From Tatlockia sp. (GTDB taxonomy: Bacteria; Pseudomonadota; Gammaproteobacteria; Legionellales; Legionellaceae), in the NCBI GenBank assembly GCA_013697955.1, contig JACCVV010000020.1:159572-223571 (forward strand): a stretch of 64,000 bases of DNA, given 5' to 3'. The notes beneath the pieces were generated by a model. The model was not told the DNA's origin and searched no databases. It worked only from the letters and a program-made list of their open reading frames with translations. The position numbers and the translations under genes were made by a program. This document shows, in pieces, positions 54,388 through 63,371 of this stretch (position 1 is the stretch's first letter; each line of letters opens with the position of its first letter).

Positions 54388-56241
54388 ATGGCGAATACAG
54401 ATTCCATTGTGATTCGATTAACCGGTGATTCCGGTGATGGCGTACAACTTGTAGGCGAACAACTGACTATTACGGCTGCTCTTACTGGCCGCGATGTAAG
54501 AACTTTACCCGATTTCCCGGCTGAAATCAGAGCGCCTGCAGGAACAGTGGCTGGCGTATCTGGCTTTCAGTTAGCCATGGCAGAACATGCGATTTTTACT
54601 GCTGGTGAGGAATTGGACGTCTTGGTGGCATTAAATCCAGCCGCCTTAAAAAATTCACTTGAGCATCTCAATCCAGGCGGTCTGTTAATCATTAATGAAG
54701 ATAGTTTCTCTGAAAAGGATTGGCAAAAAGCAGGTCTTAATTCTGAATCTTTTCAAAAAAACACCGAACAATATCAATTAATTTCCCTGCCCTTAATTAC
54801 TCAATCTACGGAAGCAGTTGCCGGACTAGATATTAGTCATGCCCAAGCTAAAAAAGCTAAAAATTTCTACGTCTTGGGCTTAGTTCTTTGGCTTTTTGAT
54901 TTACCAACTGATAGTTGCCTTAATTTCATCCAAAAAAAATTTAAATCCCAACCCTTAATCTCCAAAGCAAATGAATTAACACTTTTAGCCGGTTACAATT
55001 ATGCGATGACCCTTGAATTGAGCCGTCGCGAATTTATGATAGGTCAGGTCAATCGGGAAAGTGGTGACTATCGACAAGTTACTGGCGTGGAAGCGCTTTC
55101 TTTGGCACTTGCTACACTAGCCGTAGGAACAAAAATACCTTTATTCGTTTCAGGCTACCCAATTACACCAGCTTCAGCAATCTTACAGGAATGCGCTAAA
55201 TTAGCTGACTATGGCGTGCAATTATTGCAAGCTGAAGACGAAATTGCCGCTATCTGCGCTTGTATTGGGGCTGCCTTCGGAGGTTGTTTAGCGCTCACTT
55301 GTACTTCGGGACCAGGCCTTGATTTAAAATCAGAAAGCCTTGGTTTAGCGGTGATGACTGAATTGCCGCTTGTCGTTATCGATGTACAGCGTGCTGGGGC
55401 CTCAACAGGTTTGCCTACAAAAACCAGTCAATCCGATTTACGCCAGGCCTTATATGGTCGACATGGGGAAGCACCGTTGCCCGTAATTGCAGCTAAATCA
55501 GCAGCCGATTGCTTTTACACAGTGATTGAAGCCTTTAGCATCGCCACAAAATACATGACGCCAGTTATTGTATTACTGGACGCCTATCTGGCTAATGCAG
55601 CTGAGCCTTGGAAAATCCCGGCACCCGAATCGATTAAACTTCCCAAAATTAACTTCAATCGATTTCCAAAACCCTATCAGCGCGATGAGAATTTAGCTAG
55701 AAGTTGGAATCTTCCTGGCACTCCCGGCTTTATTCATCAAATTGGCGGTTTGGAGAAGCAGGGAGATGAAGGGCGGGTCAGCTATGACGCAGAAAATCAT
55801 CAACATATGGTTAAATTAAGAGCGGATAAAATAGCGGGGATTTCTAAAGATTACGCCAGTTTGGTTATTGAAGGCGATTCAAATGCCAGAACTTTAATCC
55901 TGGGTTGGGGGTCGACTTACGGCAGCTTAAAGTCCGCTGTTAACGAATGCAATGAAAAAGGAATAGCAATTGCTTTCGTACAATTGCGTCATTTAAACCC
56001 TTTACCTGCGGATTTAGGAAATTTGCTCGCCCGATTCGACAAAGTATTAATAGCCGAATTAAATTCTGGTCAATTATGTCAAATCATCCGTGCAACTTAT
56101 CTGGTGGATGCCCAGTCTCTTTCGCAATGTAATGGTCAATCCTTTTCATTAAGCCAACTTATTGAGTCGATTAAAACTGAATGCATAACTGTTGAAAAGT
56201 TGAAAAAGCCACAGGTTGAGGATATCAATGAGCAACTTTAA
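54388..56241 (+). CDS. korA: 2-Oxoacid:ferredoxin oxidoreductase, alpha subunit (gamma-alpha fusion)
   Basis: A 617-residue subunit with the gamma-type domain first (about residues 1-190: LTGDSGDGVQLVGEQL, DFPAEIRAPAGT). The alpha domain follows (about 215-450: VSGYPITPASAILQECAK, QAEDEIAAICACIGAAFGG, TSGPGLDLKSE). A C-terminal transketolase-like domain has LGWGSTYGSLKSAV. This arrangement is that of 2-oxoglutarate/2-oxoacid oxidoreductases (KorA). It produces succinyl-CoA or acyl-CoA and reduced ferredoxin. It overlaps korB by 14 bases. No ferredoxin gene lies nearby. Confidence 0.9.
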   Translation: MANTDSIVIRLTGDSGDGVQLVGEQLTITAALTGRDVRTLPDFPAEIRAPAGTVAGVSGFQLAMAEHAIFTAGEELDVLVALNPAALKNSLEHLNPGGLLIINEDSFSEKDWQKAGLNSESFQKNTEQYQLISLPLITQSTEAVAGLDISHAQAKKAKNFYVLGLVLWLFDLPTDSCLNFIQKKFKSQPLISKANELTLLAGYNYAMTLELSRREFMIGQVNRESGDYRQVTGVEALSLALATLAVGTKIPLFVSGYPITPASAILQECAKLADYGVQLLQAEDEIAAICACIGAAFGGCLALTCTSGPGLDLKSESLGLAVMTELPLVVIDVQRAGASTGLPTKTSQSDLRQALYGRHGEAPLPVIAAKSAADCFYTVIEAFSIATKYMTPVIVLLDAYLANAAEPWKIPAPESIKLPKINFNRFPKPYQRDENLARSWNLPGTPGFIHQIGGLEKQGDEGRVSYDAENHQHMVKLRADKIAGISKDYASLVIEGDSNARTLILGWGSTYGSLKSAVNECNEKGIAIAFVQLRHLNPLPADLGNLLARFDKVLIAELNSGQLCQIIRATYLVDAQSLSQCNGQSFSLSQLIESIKTECITVEKLKKPQVEDINEQL

Positions 56242-57196
56242 ACGTGAAGATTTCATGAATTCGACCGAAGTGCGATGGTGTCCAGGCTGTGGTGATTATG
56301 CGATTTTATCAGCCTTGCAGCGCGTTTTACCCGAGCTTGGTCTCGCACCTGAAAAGCATGTTTTTGTATCAGGAATAGGCTGTGCCGGGCGTCTTCCTTA
56401 TTATATGAATACCTATGGTTTTCACACCATTCATGGCCGGGCAACGGCAGTGGCAACTGGACTTAAGGCAATGCGTGAAGATCTGACAGTTTGGGTTATA
56501 ACAGGCGATGGCGATGCCTTAAGTATTGGCGGCAATCATTTAATTCATTGTTTGCGTAGAAACGTTAATGTGAATATTTTGCTTTTTAATAATCAGGTTT
56601 ATGGTTTAACCAAAGGTCAATTTTCACCGACTTCGCAAAAAGGACAGGTAACCAAAACTTCGCCCCAAGGGGTTTTTAATGAGCCAATTAATCCTTTGAC
56701 CCTTGCCTTAGCTGCGGGTGCAAGTTTTGTTGCCCGAGCGGTCGATAAAGATCCCAATCATTTAGGTTCAATTTTGAAAGAAGTCTATCAACATCAAGGC
56801 ACTTCCTTCGTTGAAATTTACCAGGATTGCAACATTTTCAACCACAAAGCCTTTGATGACTTTGCCGTTAAATCGAATCGATCGGATAAAACGATTGTGC
56901 TCGCAGAAGGCCAACCCTTATTGTTTGGACCTAAAAATGAATGGGCTTTGAATTTGGAAAGGGAACGATTTGTCAAAATTAATAGTCAATCTGAAAACCT
57001 TTATTGTCATGATTCATCAGATTATATTGCTGCCATGCGTTTGGCTCGGTTGCATTTTCCGGAGTATCCCGTTCCGCTTGGCATCTATTATAAAAAGGAA
57101 CGCGAAGTTCTCAATTTGGATAAAAAGGGTCAAAAAACAATGGCCGATTTGACCTCTTTATACCGGGCTAGTGCATCCTGGCAACAAGGCAGTTAA
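56228..57196 (+). CDS. korB: 2-Oxoacid:ferredoxin oxidoreductase, beta subunit
   Basis: This 322-residue TPP-binding subunit carries the N-terminal motif RWCPGCGDYAILSALQR, with the conserved CxxC. The TPP/Mg motif is GDGDALSIGGNHLIHCLRRN followed by NVNILLFNNQVYGLTKGQ. With korA it forms the oxidative decarboxylase. I chose the ATG at 56228, inside korA, over an earlier in-frame start at 56216. The Fe-S cluster cysteines expected in the beta subunit should be checked, since only a few cysteines follow the first motif (for example IYQDCNIFNHKAF). Confidence 0.9.
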   Translation: MSNFKREDFMNSTEVRWCPGCGDYAILSALQRVLPELGLAPEKHVFVSGIGCAGRLPYYMNTYGFHTIHGRATAVATGLKAMREDLTVWVITGDGDALSIGGNHLIHCLRRNVNVNILLFNNQVYGLTKGQFSPTSQKGQVTKTSPQGVFNEPINPLTLALAAGASFVARAVDKDPNHLGSILKEVYQHQGTSFVEIYQDCNIFNHKAFDDFAVKSNRSDKTIVLAEGQPLLFGPKNEWALNLERERFVKINSQSENLYCHDSSDYIAAMRLARLHFPEYPVPLGIYYKKEREVLNLDKKGQKTMADLTSLYRASASWQQGS

Positions 57197-57213
57197 CCTT
57201 ATCACCTCAAACC

Positions 57214-58590
57214 TCAAACCTCAAAATCGTGAGCCAATAACCGTCGATGAGAACGAAAATAGGTAAGAGGCGACTGTTCAAGTAAGTCAGCTAATTTTTC
57301 CATATAAATACAAGCAAAACGGTCTACTTGATATGCGAAATAGCTTTCTTCTGCGCCTGCACGAAATATACGTCCCCATCTGTAATTGTAAAAACCTTGC
57401 TCTTCAATTAATAATTTTGAAATTTCTGAATCGATAGCTGTGGTTTGGTTTTGTAACGCCATTAATTCGGCTTCACGCTGATTTGAGTTCTCTTCAATAT
57501 CGAGGGTATGCAGTGCCAGATGTTTCTCTTCCAGCACCTTTTTCTGCTCCATGAAATCAACAATTTTTTTCTGCAAGGGCAGAGCTTTTCTTTGAGATTG
57601 GACTTCCTGACCTAGTTCTTCTACAACTAAGGCAGTTCGCCAGTTACAGTCTTTCTTCAAACGTAAGATGTCGCCATAAATGTGATCGCCGATGTATAAA
57701 ATTTCATCTCCATTAATTTCCAGATCTTCTGTAAACTTAGTAGCACAGCCGCCTTGATAAACCCCAGGGCATATTTTACCAGGCGTATTCGTCATTGTGC
57801 CGGTTTTAGTATCGACGGATAAAAATCTTAATTTGTCATAGAAGAAGCGAGGTTTGTTTGCCAGTGTTATGACGTATTCGAACAAATCCTCCCAGGTTTC
57901 ACCCTCTTTAAGAAAGGGATTTATAGCATAATCTAACAAGAGTTTGCTGTAGTAAAAATCTGAATTGGTAAGGACAAAAATCTTCTTGTTGTAATTAATG
58001 TAGCGTTTTAATCCCTCCACAACTTCTGGTTCTTTAAGAACATAATCAGCGAGATTTTTGGAAATGTAGCCTTTTAAACTTCCATCGGAATGTATTTTAT
58101 CGACGGTGCTTAATACATCCAGAGCGATTGTGGCATAGCTAGGCAGTTCGTCAATTTTTTCATCCTTTAAATCAATTAATTGACTGAAAAGGGCACAAAA
58201 GGCAATCGAAAAAGAGGTGTCAATCGCGAAGTAATTGGGATCATTCAGATCAACATAAATAGAGCGGTAGAATTTTTTCTGTTCTGCATAATTAATTTGT
58301 TTTGTACCATGATAACTTTGACGAATTGCACCATAACGGCTTAACTTTAAAATATTACCATTTTTACTATCGATAATGAGCCCGCGAATGGCATCTTGAA
58401 AATTAAATTCAAAAGTTTTAATCAATTCGGGGTAGTTTTTGTTTTTAAGTAGATCTTCAACCACAAGCTTATAGACTAAAGATTCAAAATTTTTTGTATT
58501 ATAGCGAATCAGGGTATGATCCATATCCAAACCTATAAATTTGATTTTTTTCATATTCAAAATACGGTTTACAAAAACTTTCGAATTCAT
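57214..58590 (-). CDS. HAD-IG 5'-nucleotidase (cN-II-like, IMP/GMP type)
   Basis: This 458-residue cytosolic purine 5'-nucleotidase has the HAD motif I GLDMDHTLIRYN near residues 20-31 and motif II VLTNSDFYYSKLLLDY. Motif III/IV is EILYIGDHIYGDILRLKKDC. A helical C-terminal extension contains FRAGAEESYFAYQVDRFACI. By memory it closely resembles the structurally solved L. pneumophila enzyme for IMP and GMP, which is the best taxon clue in the window. The stop codon falls in a threefold 7-bp tandem repeat shared with the korB 3' side. It has its own promoter region beyond a terminator upstream. Confidence 0.9.
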   Translation of the reverse strand: MNSKVFVNRILNMKKIKFIGLDMDHTLIRYNTKNFESLVYKLVVEDLLKNKNYPELIKTFEFNFQDAIRGLIIDSKNGNILKLSRYGAIRQSYHGTKQINYAEQKKFYRSIYVDLNDPNYFAIDTSFSIAFCALFSQLIDLKDEKIDELPSYATIALDVLSTVDKIHSDGSLKGYISKNLADYVLKEPEVVEGLKRYINYNKKIFVLTNSDFYYSKLLLDYAINPFLKEGETWEDLFEYVITLANKPRFFYDKLRFLSVDTKTGTMTNTPGKICPGVYQGGCATKFTEDLEINGDEILYIGDHIYGDILRLKKDCNWRTALVVEELGQEVQSQRKALPLQKKIVDFMEQKKVLEEKHLALHTLDIEENSNQREAELMALQNQTTAIDSEISKLLIEEQGFYNYRWGRIFRAGAEESYFAYQVDRFACIYMEKLADLLEQSPLTYFRSHRRLLAHDFEV

Positions 58591-58608
58591 TTGTTTTTCC
58601 CAAAAAAA

Positions 58609-58632
58609 AACCCCGATTGGCTACCGGGGTTT
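58609..58632 (-). terminator. Intrinsic terminator of the BI-1 family gene
   Basis: Read on the minus strand, AACCCCG pairs with CGGGGTT around a short loop and is followed directly by a run of nine T residues. This is a textbook rho-independent terminator. It separates the BI-1 gene from the nucleotidase gene downstream. Confidence 0.85.
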
Positions 58633-58648
58633 ATATTTATGAAGTTTA

Positions 58649-59323
58649 TTAGTTGCGCCCTGAAAATGCACTAAGTAGATTCAGAAGGCTTACAAACAAG
58701 TTATAGATTGATACAAAAAGAGAAACGGTTGCAGAGATATAATTTGTTTCTCCGTTATGTATAATTTCACTGGTTTGGAAAAGTATTAAGCCAGAAGAAA
58801 TTAATACAAAGAGTCCTGAAATCGCTAATTGTAAAGCTGGGATGCTAAAAAATATTCCAGCTATCATGCCTAACAAAGCGACCATTACACCTACAAATAA
58901 GAAGCCACCCAAGAAACTGAAATCTTTGCGAGTTGTCAGGGCATAACCTGAAAGGGCAAAGAAAATGATTCCTGTTCCGCCTAATGCGGTACCAATTAGC
59001 TGATGGCCATTGGCAAAGCTCATCATGTAATAATTTAGCAGTGGTCCAAGGGTGTAGCCTAAAAAGCCAGTGAAGGCAAAGACTGACACAAGGCCAAGAG
59101 GACTATTTCTTAATGACTGAGTTAAAAACATTAAACCGTAAACACCAACAATCATTAGTATTGGATTCATAGGTTTTACGGCAAAGATAAAAGCTGTATA
59201 AGCCATAAGTGCGCTAAAGAGAAAGGTCATGCTGAGTAAAAGGTAGGTATTTCGTAAAACTTTATTAGTGGCAAGAACCGATTCACTACGCTGACTTAGA
59301 GTTGTGACGTTATCTCTGTTCAT
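58649..59323 (-). CDS. BI-1/YccA family membrane protein
   Basis: A 224-residue protein with seven predicted membrane segments and a short soluble N-terminus, typical of the Bax-inhibitor-1 family. Motifs include LRNTYLLLSMTFLFSALMAY at the start and SLFVSIYNLFVSLLNLLSAF at the C-terminus. E. coli relatives are YccA, which interacts with FtsH, and YbhL. Some members are calcium-leak channels. The exact role is unknown here. It has a strong terminator directly after its stop and is probably a single-gene unit. Confidence 0.9.
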   Translation of the reverse strand: MNRDNVTTLSQRSESVLATNKVLRNTYLLLSMTFLFSALMAYTAFIFAVKPMNPILMIVGVYGLMFLTQSLRNSPLGLVSVFAFTGFLGYTLGPLLNYYMMSFANGHQLIGTALGGTGIIFFALSGYALTTRKDFSFLGGFLFVGVMVALLGMIAGIFFSIPALQLAISGLFVLISSGLILFQTSEIIHNGETNYISATVSLFVSIYNLFVSLLNLLSAFSGRN

Positions 59324-59508
59324 ACAATAACTCCAGATTATTTAATGTTAGTGTAGCATACATGGGGATATTTTGTTGGTTTTTCAAGTTTATAGCGATG
59401 CTTTATTACTGGCAAGCGCTATTTTTTCTGAATTTATACGATATAGAATCGCTGGCTAAGTTATAATTAATAAGAAAACTATAGAAATTGATAAATTCGG
59501 AACGGATT

Positions 59509-60318
59509 ATGCCCAAAATAGCCGCAGCACAAATGGTCTCCTCTGCTTCTACAATAGATAATCTTAATAAAGTTGAGACTTTCTTTCAAAAAGCAAAAGA
59601 TTTACAGGTCGAATTGCTTGTTTTACCTGAAAATTTCGCATTTATGGGGATAAATGAGAGTGATAAGCTGCAAATTGCTGAAAAATACCTCGACGGTGAA
59701 ATTCAAAGTACAATTTCTCTCTTAGCGAAGCGTTATAACCTATGGGTAATTGCTGGTACCCTGCCCTTGCAGGGTGCTAAAAATAGAGTAAGAGCCTCCT
59801 GTATTGTTTATGATAATAAGGGTTTAACGGTTGCTCGTTACGATAAAATCCATCTTTTTGATGTCCAGGTTTCTGAAAAAGAAAGGTACGACGAATCGTC
59901 AACTGTGGAAAGAGGCGAAGAATTGGTTGTGGTAGATACGCCTGTAGGGAAGGTTGGATTGACTGTTTGTTATGATCTGCGTTTTCCCGAGTTATATCAG
60001 CAATTAGTTTGCCTTGGAGCAGAAATATTTTCTGTACCCTCAGCCTTTACTGCGATAACTGGGGTTGCTCATTGGGAAGCCTTATTGCGGGCGCGTGCGA
60101 TTGAAAATTTATCCTTTGTAATAGCCCCCAATCAGGGTGGTTTACATGAAAATGGTCGTCAAACCTATGGTCATAGCCTAATAATTAACCCATGGGGGAA
60201 AGTTCTTGTTGGCTGTGAGACTGGAGAAAGTTTAGTAACTACTGATATTGATTTGCAGGAATTACGGCAATTGCGCCTAAAATTTCCAACCAATGATCAT
60301 CATGTGCTCAATAGATAA
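59509..60318 (+). CDS. Carbon-nitrogen hydrolase (nitrilase superfamily, Nit1-like)
   Basis: A 269-residue amidase with the Glu-Lys-Cys triad: the Glu in VLPENFAF near residue 43, the Lys in YDKIHLFD near 114, and the Cys in LTVCYDLRFPELY near 156. It resembles the NitFhit-branch enzymes, which in bacteria and eukaryotes act as deaminated-glutathione amidases. The ATG at 59509 (MPKIAAAQMVSSAS) is preferred over an upstream in-frame start at 59488, which would add seven non-conserved residues. It precedes tldD by 48 bp, an arrangement also seen in other gammaproteobacteria. Confidence 0.9.
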   Translation: MPKIAAAQMVSSASTIDNLNKVETFFQKAKDLQVELLVLPENFAFMGINESDKLQIAEKYLDGEIQSTISLLAKRYNLWVIAGTLPLQGAKNRVRASCIVYDNKGLTVARYDKIHLFDVQVSEKERYDESSTVERGEELVVVDTPVGKVGLTVCYDLRFPELYQQLVCLGAEIFSVPSAFTAITGVAHWEALLRARAIENLSFVIAPNQGGLHENGRQTYGHSLIINPWGKVLVGCETGESLVTTDIDLQELRQLRLKFPTNDHHVLNR

Positions 60319-60366
60319 TTTACCTATTCCTTTGCAAGATAAGGAACGTGATTTGGAGATAAAATT

Positions 60367-61809
60367 ATGATTCAGGCATTAGCTTTTGCCAAAGATTTAC
60401 TTCTTAAGCCCGCATCGCTTGACGAATCTGCTTTAGAAAAATTAATTCGCTCAATGATTAGTCGACATGTGGATGATGCTGATCTTTATTTTCAAAGTTC
60501 TAGCCATGAATTTTGGTATCTTGAGGACTCAGAAGTAAAAACGGGCAGCTACTCGATTGACCGCGGTGTTGGTGTGCGTGCAGTAAGTGGTGATAAAACC
60601 GGATATGCTTATTGCGATGATATTTTATTACCAGCGATGCAGCGCGCAGCAGATGCAGCCAGATCAATTGCTTTTACAGGTTCGCAATCCATTCAACCTG
60701 TTCACATAGCTGGAAAGGCACCAGCCCGCTACACACCCCTAAACCCAATTGAGGGGATGACCAAAGCTGAAAAAATTGCCTTATTAGAAGCCATTGACAA
60801 AGAAGCAAGAAAAGTCGACTCCAGGGTTATTCAAGTCAACGCCTCTCTGACTGGAACTTTTGAAGTAGTCATGATTGTAGGTCTGCATGGCGAGATGAAA
60901 GCAGATATCCGCCCACTTGTTAGCGTGAATGTTAGCGTGATTGTTGAAGATAAGGATGGCCGCAAAGAATCAGGGCGCTCAGGTGGTGGTGGGCGGGTTG
61001 CCTATTCTTATTTCACAGAAAAAGATGTTGCACTGGGTTATGCGAGAGAGGCGGTACGTGAAGCTTTAAACAATCTTGATGCAGAAGATGCTCCCGCAGG
61101 CACAATGCCAGTTGTTGTTGGACCGGGCTGGCCAGGTGTACTCTTGCATGAAGCAGTTGGGCATGGCTTGGAAGGGGATTTTAATCGCAAAGGGTTATCG
61201 GCTTTCTCTGGTTGCATGGGACAACAGGTTGCCGCAAAAGGAGTTACGGTTGTTGATGATGGCACTTTAAAAGATAGAAGAGGTTCACTTACAATTGATG
61301 ATGAAGGAACACCCTCTCAATGCACAACCCTTATCGAGGACGGCGTTTTGGTAAACTACATGCAAGATAAATTGAACGCGAAGTTGATGAATATGAAACC
61401 CACAGGAAATTGTCGCCGTGAATCCTACGCGCATTTACCCATGCCGCGCATGACCAACACCTACATGTTAGCCGGCAAACATTCACCTGAAGAAATTATT
61501 CGCTCAGTTAAACGCGGGTTGTACGCAGTGAATTTTGGCGGAGGGCAGGTTGATATAACTTCTGGGCAATTCGTATTTTCAGCCTCTGAAGCCTATTTGA
61601 TTGAAGATGGAAAGATAACCAGACCCGTAAAAGGCGCCACATTAATTGGCAACGGACCAGAGGTTATGAAACAGATTTCAATGATTGGCAACGACCTTTC
61701 CCTTGATAGTGGAATCGGTGTTTGCGGTAAAGAAGGCCAATCAGTCCCTGTAGGTGTTGGCCAACCTACACTTAAAATTGATGCTTTAACAATAGGTGGT
61801 ACCCGTTAG
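60367..61809 (+). CDS. tldD: Metalloprotease TldD
   Basis: A 480-residue subunit of the TldD/TldE zinc protease, which degrades unfolded peptides and in E. coli processes microcin B17 and the CcdA antitoxin. The metal motif [12 protein letters not shown] is at residues 261-272. Family blocks include [30 protein letters not shown] and [13 protein letters not shown]. The partner tldE (pmbA) is not in this window. It is probably cotranscribed with the upstream amidase gene. The length matches E. coli TldD (481). Confidence 0.95.
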   Translation: MIQALAFAKDLLLKPASLDESALEKLIRSMISRHVDDADLYFQSSSHEFWYLEDSEVKTGSYSIDRGVGVRAVSGDKTGYAYCDDILLPAMQRAADAARSIAFTGSQSIQPVHIAGKAPARYTPLNPIEGMTKAEKIALLEAIDKEARKVDSRVIQVNASLTGTFEVVMIVGLHGEMKADIRPLVSVNVSVIVEDKDGRKESGRSGGGGRVAYSYFTEKDVALGYAREAVREALNNLDAEDAPAGTMPVVVGPGWPGVLLHEAVGHGLEGDFNRKGLSAFSGCMGQQVAAKGVTVVDDGTLKDRRGSLTIDDEGTPSQCTTLIEDGVLVNYMQDKLNAKLMNMKPTGNCRRESYAHLPMPRMTNTYMLAGKHSPEEIIRSVKRGLYAVNFGGGQVDITSGQFVFSASEAYLIEDGKITRPVKGATLIGNGPEVMKQISMIGNDLSLDSGIGVCGKEGQSVPVGVGQPTLKIDALTIGGTR

Positions 61810-61893
61810 ATTAAGATTGAGGCGACCCAAAATACAGTAGCAATTAAATTTAAAATGATTTAATTTAGACATCCCTTATCTCGGAGAACCAAG

Positions 61894-62376
61894 ATGTTTA
61901 AAAAATTGTCTTTAATCTTACTTGCTACTGCAATCTCCAGTTATACCTATGCCGATATTATTGAATTAGATGCCCTAAATCCCGATCATTGCAGGCAGCA
62001 GATTTTAAATAGCACCGATGAGTTTCCCGTGATCGCTGCCTACACATCTAACAGTTTAGATGGCAACTCTAAATCGTTCATGAAAAAATTTGAACTCTTA
62101 GCTAAAAATCATCCTGAAAAAACTTTTTTCAAATGGGATGCGAAAAAAGATTTAGGGCATGCTACTCAAGCTCTATGTTTGCAACAATTAGGCTTTGTAG
62201 TTCCTCCTAACATCCTTTTATTTGGTGTGATTAAAGATGAGAAAATCGGGACAATGATGACTGCACCCTTACGCTTACAATGGGCAGGCCAAATGTCAAC
62301 CGAAGATATGAACAGCTTTATTGATGTTTCTGATTCGCAAATGAGAACGTCCATGTTGTCTCATAAAAATCGCTAA
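61894..62376 (+). CDS. Exported thioredoxin-fold-like protein without CxxC
   Basis: A 160-residue protein with a clear signal peptide (cleavage after SYTYA, about residue 20). The mature part reads as a thioredoxin-like fold: a strand-helix pattern PVIAAYTSNSLDGNSKSFMKKFELLAKNHPEKTFFKWDA, a cis-proline-like VPPNILLF, and a last helix. The redox CxxC is replaced by TSNSLD, so it is unlikely to be a disulfide enzyme. Two cysteines elsewhere (in NPDHCRQQ and ALCLQQ) may form a structural disulfide. I do not recognise a named family. It lies alone before a strong bidirectional terminator. The periplasmic location is well supported, the function is not. Confidence 0.75.
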   Translation: MFKKLSLILLATAISSYTYADIIELDALNPDHCRQQILNSTDEFPVIAAYTSNSLDGNSKSFMKKFELLAKNHPEKTFFKWDAKKDLGHATQALCLQQLGFVVPPNILLFGVIKDEKIGTMMTAPLRLQWAGQMSTEDMNSFIDVSDSQMRTSMLSHKNR

Positions 62377-62387
62377 AGAATAAAATT

Positions 62388-62421
62388 CACTGTCAACTCA
62401 ACCATTATTGAGTTGACAGTG
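62388..62421. terminator. Perfect 14-bp stem, bidirectional terminator
   Basis: CACTGTCAACTCAA (62388-62401) and TTGAGTTGACAGTG (62408-62421) pair without mismatch around a 6-nt loop, between two convergent genes and about 12 bp from each stop. There is no strong T-run on either side, yet the position and stem strength make a shared terminator likely. Confidence 0.7.
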
Positions 62422-62435
62422 CTCTATTTAAGATC

Positions 62436-63230
62436 TCAAGAATTTATACACTCTTCATTAAATTGATTAACAAAGTCAGTCAATTTTTGCGGCTCCAGCT
62501 TTGTTATTTTTTTAGAAATATAAGAAGCTAAAAGTTTATTGAAGCATTCTTGATATTTACCTTGATTAGGCATATTCGCTATGTCTGCATCTTGTCCTAA
62601 ATCGACATAAGACAATTTTTCCCCTGAGGAAGAATCAGCTTCATAAATTGCTGTAGCGGAACAACAAACTGCACAAGCTGATAAATCATCAAAAGCCTTT
62701 AGTTGATGTGGATTCTTATCGACAAGGGTTAGGAAATCAGCGGCAGTAAGGTTGACGCTAAATCGAAGCTGATTATTATTTTCAACTACATCCTGCACGC
62801 CCCCATTACACCGGTCACCACCCATTAAAGTTTTAATTTCAAGGGCTTGGGGATTTTTTTGTTTGACTAATTTAAGCGAAGTAAATTCGCCACTACCGCC
62901 GCTATTATTGAGTGTATAAGCCCAAAATTGGTTAGCACCTGCCGAGAAAACTTTATAATAACTCATGCCCTGTGAATCAGAGCTGGAATCTTTCCAATTA
63001 AACCCCACATAGCCTTTTTTAATTAGATCCTCATCCTGACCCGTAACTCTATATTTCTCTTTTTTAATGCCACAGGTTTTAAGATCAATTGTATTTAAAT
63101 TGGATTCCAAATTAGAGAAACAAAGCGGGTCAACTGGTTTTCCTGAAAACATGAGACTTGGTACCGCATTGGCCGAGTTAATTATAAACAGTAATAGTAT
63201 AGGGATTGTTAATCTACCCGTTAATTTCAT
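62436..63230 (-). CDS. Unknown exported protein
   Basis: A 264-residue protein with a signal peptide (MKLTGRLTIPILLLFIINSANA, cleavage after about residue 22). I placed the start at the ATG at 63230, which has AGGATT upstream. The frame is open further to 63299, but those extra residues would precede the signal peptide and look unlikely. The mature part is mixed alpha/beta with several cysteines: one in LCFSNL, one in DLKTCGIKKE, one in GDRCNGG and a pair in CAVCC. Disulfides are therefore likely. No family is recognised. It is divided from the secreted thioredoxin-like gene by a shared terminator. Confidence 0.75.
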   Translation of the reverse strand: MKLTGRLTIPILLLFIINSANAVPSLMFSGKPVDPLCFSNLESNLNTIDLKTCGIKKEKYRVTGQDEDLIKKGYVGFNWKDSSSDSQGMSYYKVFSAGANQFWAYTLNNSGGSGEFTSLKLVKQKNPQALEIKTLMGGDRCNGGVQDVVENNNQLRFSVNLTAADFLTLVDKNPHQLKAFDDLSACAVCCSATAIYEADSSSGEKLSYVDLGQDADIANMPNQGKYQECFNKLLASYISKKITKLEPQKLTDFVNQFNEECINS

Positions 63231-63371
63231 ATTTTCAATCCTGGTTAAAAAAAAACATGGTAAAGGAGCACCCTTACTTTGGTCAATGGTAGAGCACATG
63301 ATAGAAGATCAAATTTAAATCTGAAGTTTAGGGATGATTAATCAATTTCCCCCAGAAAGAATGATATTTGG

